Shown here: positions 58,005-64,000 of the stretch, one piece after another | Layout of the letters: the number at the start of each line of letters is the position of its first letter | How positions within the stretch are numbered: the stretch's first letter is position 1 | Source: Acidovorax sp. | Lineage (GTDB): Bacteria; Pseudomonadota; Gammaproteobacteria; Burkholderiales; Burkholderiaceae_C | Length of the DNA stretch: 64,000 nt | Direction: 5' to 3' | Assembly: GCF_021287135.1 (NCBI RefSeq) | Contig: NZ_JAJTBB010000003.1 | Location: forward strand, 1-64,000 | Notes under the pieces: generated by a model | Databases searched by the model: none | Seen by the model: only the letters and a program-made list of their open reading frames with translations | Told to the model about the DNA's origin: nothing | Translations under genes and position numbers: made by a program

Positions 58005-58033
58005 CACTGTGTCGACAAATTGTTGACACAGTG
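58005..58033. promoter_or_regulatory. 29-bp palindromic enhancer (UAS) for the sigma-54 activator
   Basis: Arms CACTGTGTCGACAA and TTGTTGACACAGTG around one central base, with one mismatched pair. It lies about 135 bp upstream of the sigma-54 promoter, a normal distance for an enhancer bound by a NifA/NtrC-type activator and brought in by looping. Confidence 0.82.
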
Positions 58034-58065
58034 CCAGGTGGGGGTGGACGGGAGTCGAATCGCCC

Positions 58066-59673
58066 TCAGCGCAGGCCCGCCTTGCGCAGCCGGTAGCTGA
58101 ACTGGCGCAAGGTGAGGCCCATGGCCTGGGCCGCGCGCGTCTGGTTGCCCTGGTGTTCGGCCAGGGCGGCCTCTAGCGCCTGAATGCTGTGCGATTGGGC
58201 GGGCTGGTAGTCGCGCACCAGCGGGGCGGCGGGCCTCTCCCCGGGCGCGGAAGGCGGTGGTGGCGCAGGCGCCGGCGCTGTGGCCGTCGGCAGAAAGCGC
58301 TCCAGCGCCTCGGCCGTGACCAGCGTGCCGTGGGCCAGCAGCACCAGCCGCTCAATCACATTGCCCAGCTCGCGGATGTTGCCGGGCCAGGGGTGTTGCT
58401 CCAGCCGCGCCAGGGCGTCGGGCGCCAGGTTCACGTTGCGCTGGTGCGCCTGGTTGGCCCGGCTCACAAAGTGCAGGGCCAGTGCGCGGATGTCCTCGCG
58501 CCGCTCGGCCAGCGAGGGCAGGCGGATGGGAATGACGTTCAGGCGGTAGTACAGGTCCTGGCGGAAGCGGCCGGTCTCCACGTCGGCGGCCAGGTCGCGG
58601 TGGGTGGCGGCCACCAGGCGCACGTTCACCTTCACCTCGCGCTGCCCGCCCAGGCGCACCAGCGTGCCCTCTTGCAGCGTGCGCAGCAGCTTGGACTGCA
58701 GGGCCAGGGGCAGCTCGCCGATCTCGTCCAGAAAGATGGTGCCCGTGTCGGCCTGCTCGAACCAGCCGGGCCGCGCTGCGCTGGCGCCGGTGAAGGCGCC
58801 TTTTTCGTGGCCGAAGAGTTCCGATTCGAACAGCGTCTCCGGAATGGCCGAGCAGTTGACCTTGATGAAGGGCCGGTCGCGCCGCCCGCTGGCCAGGTGC
58901 ACGGCGCGCGCAAACAGCTCCTTGCCCGTGCCGGACTGGCCCAGCAGCAGCACGGTGGCCTGCGTTTGCGACACGCGCTCCAGCTCGCCCAGCGCCTGCA
59001 GCAGCGGCGGCGAGCTGCCGATCAGCCCGTAACGCGCGCTTTTGGTGTTGAGCGCATTGGCCAGCACCGCGTTGCGCGCCTCCAGTTGGCGCGTCTGGTC
59101 GGCCACCAGGGCTTCGAGCTGCAGCAGCTGCCCCACCAGCGTGGCCAGCACGCGCAGCACGGCCAGGTCGTCGTTCAGGTGGCGCTGGCGGCTGCGGATG
59201 CGGTGGCAGGCCAGCACGCCGATGGGCACGTTGTTGACCTCGATGGGCAGCGCCAGAAAGGCCACCGTCTCGGGCGGCAGGTCGCGGCGCTGCACGGCGC
59301 GCGCCAGAAAGAGCGGCTCGGCGTCGATGTCCTGCACGATCACCGGCTGCCCCGTGGCCAGCACGCGGCCGGTGATGCCCTCGCCCCACGCATAGCGCCC
59401 GCGCGCCACCTCGGCCTGCGTGAGGCCGTAGGCGTGCTGGATGGACGCCGTGCGCGGTGCCCCCGCGGAGGCGGGCTCGCCATCCACCAGCACCACGCGG
59501 CCGCGGTTCAGGCCGAGCAGCTCGCTCATCAGGTGCAGCATCTCGCGCAGCACCAGGCCCGGCGCCAGGCTGCGGCCGATGAGGCGCATCACCTCGCGCA
59601 TCAGCAGCAGCTCCTGCCGGTGCCAGTCGGCAGCGGGGCTGTGCGGGGCGGGCGGGGGCGGCAGGGCGGTCAT
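58066..59673 (-). CDS. Sigma-54-dependent activator, GAF-AAA-Fis type
   Basis: A 535-residue enhancer-binding protein. The N-terminal GAF domain (about 30-190; TLVREMLHLM-like [40 protein letters not shown]) senses an unknown signal. The AAA+ domain has Walker [16 protein letters not shown], the sigma-54-contacting GAFTGA in [12 protein letters not shown], Walker [12 protein letters not shown] and the arginine-finger region. The Fis-type helix-turn-helix closes the protein ([20 protein letters not shown]). The start at 59673 avoids an atypical extension. By position it binds the palindrome at 58005 and drives the rhodanese operon. Confidence 0.94.
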   Translation of the reverse strand: MTALPPPPAPHSPAADWHRQELLLMREVMRLIGRSLAPGLVLREMLHLMSELLGLNRGRVVLVDGEPASAGAPRTASIQHAYGLTQAEVARGRYAWGEGITGRVLATGQPVIVQDIDAEPLFLARAVQRRDLPPETVAFLALPIEVNNVPIGVLACHRIRSRQRHLNDDLAVLRVLATLVGQLLQLEALVADQTRQLEARNAVLANALNTKSARYGLIGSSPPLLQALGELERVSQTQATVLLLGQSGTGKELFARAVHLASGRRDRPFIKVNCSAIPETLFESELFGHEKGAFTGASAARPGWFEQADTGTIFLDEIGELPLALQSKLLRTLQEGTLVRLGGQREVKVNVRLVAATHRDLAADVETGRFRQDLYYRLNVIPIRLPSLAERREDIRALALHFVSRANQAHQRNVNLAPDALARLEQHPWPGNIRELGNVIERLVLLAHGTLVTAEALERFLPTATAPAPAPPPPSAPGERPAAPLVRDYQPAQSHSIQALEAALAEHQGNQTRAAQAMGLTLRQFSYRLRKAGLR

Positions 59674-59761
59674 GGCAGCGGTGTTGCAAGTTCTGCGCCC
59701 GGCTGGTTTACATTCGCGGGCGTTCGATTCCTCTCTCTTTTCATCACCCCGAAAGCACGCC

Positions 59762-60964
59762 ATGACCACCCTTGGAACCCCCCTGTCCCCCCACGCCACC
59801 AAAGTCATGCTCCTGGGCTCGGGCGAGCTGGGCAAGGAAGTGCTGATGGCGCTGCAGCGCCTGGGCGTGGAAACCATCGCCGTGGACCGCTACGACCACG
59901 CCCCCGGCCAGCAGGTGGCGCACCACGCCCGCACCATCACCATGAGCGACCCGGCGCAGCTCAAGGCGCTGATCGAGGCCGAGCGCCCGCACCTGGTGGT
60001 GCCCGAGATCGAAGCCATCGCCACGCCCATGCTGGAGGAGCTGGAGGCCGCCGGCACCGTGCGCGTGATCCCCACCGCCCGCGCCGCGCGCCTGACCATG
60101 GACCGCGAAGGCATCCGCGTGCTGGCCGCCGAGACGCTGGGGCTGCCCACTAGCCCGTACAAGTTTTGCAACTCCCTGGAGGAACTGCAGGCGGCCATCG
60201 ATGGAGGGATCGGCTACCCCTGCATCGTCAAGCCCGTGATGAGCAGCTCCGGCAAGGGCCAGAGCAAGATCGACGGCCCGGCTGACGTCAAAAAGGCTTG
60301 GGACTACGCCATGGCCGGCGGCCGTGTGAGCCACGGGCGCGTGATCGCCGAGGGCTTCATCGACTTCGACTACGAAATCACCCAGCTCACCGTGCGGTCG
60401 GTGGGCGCGGACGGGCAGGTCATCACCAGCTTCTGCGACCCCATCGGCCATGTGCAGGTGAGTGGCGACTACGTGGAAAGCTGGCAGCCCCACCCCATGC
60501 ACCCGGCCGCGCTGCAGAAAGCCCGCCAGATTGCCCAGGCCGTCACGGACAACCTGGGAGGCCAGGGATTGTTCGGCGTGGAGCTGTTCGTGAAGGGGCA
60601 GGACGTGTGGTTCAGCGAAGTCAGCCCGCGCCCGCACGACACCGGCCTGGTCACGCTGTGCACCCAGCACCAGAGCGAGTTCGAGCTGCATGCCCGCGCC
60701 ATTCTGGGCCTGCCGGTGGACACCAGCCTGCGCAACCCGGGCGCCAGTGCCGTCATCTATGGTGGCGTGGAAGCCCAGGGCATCGTGTTCGACGGTGTGG
60801 ACGAAGCCCTGCAGGTGCCCGGCACCGACCTGCGCCTGTTCGGCAAGCCCGAGAGCTTTGTGAAGCGCCGCATGGGCGTGGCGCTGGCGCGCGCGGCCGA
60901 TGTGGAGGCGGCGCGCAGCAACGCCAAGCTGGCGGCCAGCAAGGTCAGGCCACGCCGGGTGTGA
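59762..60964 (+). CDS. purT: Formate-dependent GAR transformylase (PurT)
   Basis: A 400-residue ATP-grasp enzyme. It has the N-terminal Rossmann-like [20 protein letters not shown], and the ATP-grasp region [54 protein letters not shown]. Length matches E. coli PurT (392). It forms formylglycinamide ribonucleotide from GAR, formate and ATP in de novo purine synthesis. The ATG at 59762 gives the normal N terminus; it is divergent from the activator gene with a promoter region of 88 bases. The hairpin repeat at 60974 follows the stop. Confidence 0.95.
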   Translation: MTTLGTPLSPHATKVMLLGSGELGKEVLMALQRLGVETIAVDRYDHAPGQQVAHHARTITMSDPAQLKALIEAERPHLVVPEIEAIATPMLEELEAAGTVRVIPTARAARLTMDREGIRVLAAETLGLPTSPYKFCNSLEELQAAIDGGIGYPCIVKPVMSSSGKGQSKIDGPADVKKAWDYAMAGGRVSHGRVIAEGFIDFDYEITQLTVRSVGADGQVITSFCDPIGHVQVSGDYVESWQPHPMHPAALQKARQIAQAVTDNLGGQGLFGVELFVKGQDVWFSEVSPRPHDTGLVTLCTQHQSEFELHARAILGLPVDTSLRNPGASAVIYGGVEAQGIVFDGVDEALQVPGTDLRLFGKPESFVKRRMGVALARAADVEAARSNAKLAASKVRPRRV

Positions 60965-60973
60965 GGCTCAGAA

Positions 60974-61036
60974 ATCTGAAGCCAAATCGGCCGCTAGCGC
61001 TTATCCAGCAAGCGCGGGCAGCTATTGTTTTTGGTA
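60974..61036. repeat. Comamonadaceae-type hairpin repeat, copy 7
   Basis: ccgctagcgcttatccagcaagcgcgggcagctattgttttt between the convergent purT and NodI-like genes. The stem plus T-run can act as the purT terminator. Confidence 0.82.
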
Positions 61037-61069
61037 GGTCGGGTTAGCGCAGCGTCACCCGATGAAGCC

Positions 61070-62011
61070 TCAACCATCCTCGCGGATCTGCCGCCCCGTG
61101 AGCTTGAGGAACAGGTCCTCCAGGTTGGCCGGCCGGTGCAGCGTGCGCAGATGGGCGTGCTGCCCCAGCGCCTGCAGCAGCGGCTGCGCACCGTGGGTGT
61201 AGAAGAACACCGTCTCGCCGCTGACCTCCACGCGGGCGGCCAGCGTGCGCACGGCGGCGTCCTGCGCCAGCGCCACTGCCCCCGTGCCAAAGACCTCCAC
61301 CACGTCGGGCTCCAGGTGCTGGGCAATCAGCTCGCGCGGGCGGCCCTCGGCGATCTTCCTGCCATGGTCCAGCACCAGCAGGCGAGAGCACAGGCGCTCG
61401 GCCTCGTCCATGAAGTGCGTGGTCAGCAGGATGGACTTGCCCTGCTGCAGCAGCAGCTGCAGCCGCTCCCACATCAGGTGGCGGGCCTGCGGGTCCAGGC
61501 CCGTGGTGGGCTCGTCCAGCAGCAAGAGGCGCGGGTTGTTGACCAGGGCGCGGGCCAGCGACAGGCGCCGCTTCATGCCGCCGGACAGTTCGCCGGGCTT
61601 GGCGTCGGCCTTGTGGGTGAGGGCCGCGAACTCCAGCAACGGCGCGACGCGCTCGTCCATCACCGCGCCCTTGAGGCCGAAATAGCGGCCGAACACGCGC
61701 AGGTTTTCGGCGCAGGTGAAGTCCGGGTCCAGGGTGTCGAACTGCGTGACCACGCCCAGCTGCGCCTTGATGGCCAGTGCGTCGCGCGGCATGTGCAAGG
61801 GCGCGGCGCCTGGCTGGGGGGTGAAGCGCACGGTCCCGCCATCCGGTGCGGCCAGCCCCAGGCACATGCGGATGGTGGTGGTCTTGCCCGCGCCGTTGGG
61901 GCCGATGACGCCCAGGCATTCGCCCGGGGCGATGGCAAACGACACATCGTCCACCACGGTGGTCTCGCCATAGCGCTTGCGCAGGTTCAGGGCTTCGAAG
62001 AGTGCGGTCAT
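61070..62011 (-). CDS. ABC transporter ATPase, NodI-like
   Basis: A 313-residue ATPase with Walker A GVIGPNGAGKTTTIRMCLGL, Q-loop VVTQFDTLDPDF, signature GELSGGMKRRLSLARALV, Walker B LLLLDEPTTGLDPQARHLMW and LTTHFMDEAERL. The first 230 residues match NodI/DrrA-type exporters, and the C-terminal 80 residues follow the NodI layout ending NLEDLFLKLTGRQI. NodI is normally encoded next to its permease NodJ; here no permease is adjacent, but a NodJ-like gene lies 14 kb away (46187-47032). The substrate is unknown. Confidence 0.9.
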   Translation of the reverse strand: MTALFEALNLRKRYGETTVVDDVSFAIAPGECLGVIGPNGAGKTTTIRMCLGLAAPDGGTVRFTPQPGAAPLHMPRDALAIKAQLGVVTQFDTLDPDFTCAENLRVFGRYFGLKGAVMDERVAPLLEFAALTHKADAKPGELSGGMKRRLSLARALVNNPRLLLLDEPTTGLDPQARHLMWERLQLLLQQGKSILLTTHFMDEAERLCSRLLVLDHGRKIAEGRPRELIAQHLEPDVVEVFGTGAVALAQDAAVRTLAARVEVSGETVFFYTHGAQPLLQALGQHAHLRTLHRPANLEDLFLKLTGRQIREDG

Positions 62012-62140
62012 GGGCCGATTGTGTGCGAAGCGGGGTGCCCCGCAGGCCTGGCCCGCTATTGGATGATCAATTCGGCCAGAAGCGGCAGCCAGTCTGCGCA
62101 AGACGCTATGCAATGCATAGCATATCGCCGCCGCTGCACG

Positions 62141-63277
<1,137 letters not shown>

Positions 63278-63328
63278 GGTCGCAGGGGCAGGGCGGCGAG
63301 GCCTTGGGGGGCAGGCAGGGCCGCTGCG

Positions 63329-64000
63329 TTACTGGAACGCCACTTCGGCAAAGCTGCGCAGCTTGCGGCTGTGCAGCCGCTCCACGCCGCCCTTGCGCAG
63401 GATCTCGATGGCCCGCATGCCGATGCGCAGGTGCTGGTCCACGCGCTCGCGGTAGAAGTGGTTGGCCATGCCGGGCAGCTTGATCTCGCCATGCAGGGGC
63501 TTGTCGCTCACGCACAGCAGGGTGCCGTAGGGCACGCGGAAGCGGAAGCCGTTGGCGGCGATGGTGGCGCTTTCCATGTCCAGCGCCACGGCGCGGCTCT
63601 GGCTGAAGCGGCGCTGGGGCATGTTGTCGGGCAGCAGCTCCCAATTGCGGTTGTCGGTGCTGGCCACGGTGCCGGTGCGCATGAAGCGCTTGAGGTCGGC
63701 CTCGGGCACCTGGGTCACGTCGGCCACGGCCTGCTGCAGCGCGAGCTGGATCTCGGCCAGTGCCGGGATGGGCACCCACAGCGGCAGCTCTTCGTCCAGC
63801 ACATGGTCCTCGCGCACGTAGGCGTGGGCCAGCACGTAGTCGCCCAGCTGCTGGCTGTTGCGCAGGCCCGCGCAGTGGCCCAGCATCATCCAGGCGTGCG
63901 GACGCAGCACGGCGATGTGGTCGGTGATGGTCTTGGCGTTGGACGGGCCCACGCCGATGTTCACCATGCTGATGCCGCTGTGGTCCTTGCGCACCAGGTG
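63329..64000 (-). CDS. amn: AMP nucleosidase, C-terminal part (runs off the window)
   Basis: The frame is open to the right edge, so the N-terminal half is outside. The visible 223 residues contain SMVNIGVGPSNAKTITDHIA, LRPHAWMMLGHCAGLRNSQQ, GDYVLAHAYVREDHVLDEEL and VALDMESATIAANGFRFRVP, the phosphorylase-like catalytic half of Amn. It hydrolyses AMP to adenine and ribose 5-phosphate. E. coli Amn is 484 residues, so roughly half is seen. The stop at 63329 precedes the GGDEF gene. Confidence 0.94.
   Translation of the reverse strand, partial: HLVRKDHSGISMVNIGVGPSNAKTITDHIAVLRPHAWMMLGHCAGLRNSQQLGDYVLAHAYVREDHVLDEELPLWVPIPALAEIQLALQQAVADVTQVPEADLKRFMRTGTVASTDNRNWELLPDNMPQRRFSQSRAVALDMESATIAANGFRFRVPYGTLLCVSDKPLHGEIKLPGMANHFYRERVDQHLRIGMRAIEILRKGGVERLHSRKLRSFAEVAFQ

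Overview
The window is GC-rich DNA of a beta-proteobacterium. Several signs point to the Comamonadaceae, probably Acidovorax or a close relative; the genus is an inference. Most telling are seven copies of a short hairpin repeat (core tagcgctt...aagcgcta, flanked by atagct/agctat) of the type scattered through that family. Gene content agrees: AqpZ, HtpG, PurT, Amn, Ohr/OhrR, a cyanate locus and IPTL-CTERM proteins. I saw no rRNA, tRNA, CRISPR array, intact insertion sequence or phage genes.

Layout. 1-3000: tail of a GspB-like secretion gene, then a LuxR-type response regulator convergent with a hybrid histidine kinase. 3-6.3 kb: a sorting-signal-like protein and a secreted GH18 chitinase. 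6.3-10.3 kb: a branched-chain-type ABC binding protein divergent from a Crp/Fnr regulator, then a chemoreceptor. 10.7-17.6 kb: housekeeping genes (pseudouridine synthase, lipase-like hydrolase, DHH phosphoesterase, AqpZ, HtpG with a heat-shock promoter). 17.6-22.3 kb: an accessory island with two IPTL-CTERM surface proteins around an OmpR-type regulator that lacks its phospho-acceptor Asp; one surface gene is bracketed by a direct duplication of the srkA 3' end. 22.3-32.3 kb: DUF2855 protein, then a coupled three-gene locus (giant carboxypeptidase-regulatory/IgGFc-type surface protein, transglutaminase-fold carrier with an AT-rich membrane-active tip, small membrane protein), followed by a scrambled decayed fragment of the carrier. 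This locus looks like a polymorphic toxin or contact system.

32.2-36.3 kb: Ser/Thr kinase-USP protein coupled to a phosphoesterase, a DUF1304 gene split by a 269-bp inverted-repeat element, and the ohrR-ohr peroxide module with a tandem operator and a 7-bp tandem repeat. 36.5-43.4 kb: fatty-acid and CoA metabolism (enoyl-CoA hydratase, PadR regulator divergent from a FadH-like reductase across two palindromic operators, NTF2-fold protein, 3-hydroxyacyl-CoA dehydrogenase, GMC oxidoreductase). 43.6-47 kb: hemerythrin-like protein and an overlapping four-gene operon of an ABC-2 permease, two FMN-binding-type proteins and a DNA-binding-like protein. 47-53 kb: a NarX/NarL-like pair followed by a cyanate uptake and cyanase operon.

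53.5-59.7 kb: a sigma-54-controlled operon (rhodanese, OsmC-like protein, acyl-CoA dehydrogenase-like protein, rubredoxin-rubredoxin reductase fusion). It has a clear -24/-12 promoter, a 29-bp palindromic enhancer site and its own NifA-type activator, and reads as an uncharacterised sulfur or redox pathway. 59.7-64 kb: purT, an orphan NodI-like ATPase, a diguanylate cyclase and the 3' part of amn.

The best candidates for undescribed biology are the toxin-like locus (23.7-32.2 kb), the IPTL-CTERM island with its phosphorylation-independent regulator (17.6-21.5 kb) and the sigma-54 sulfur/redox operon (53.5-59.7 kb).
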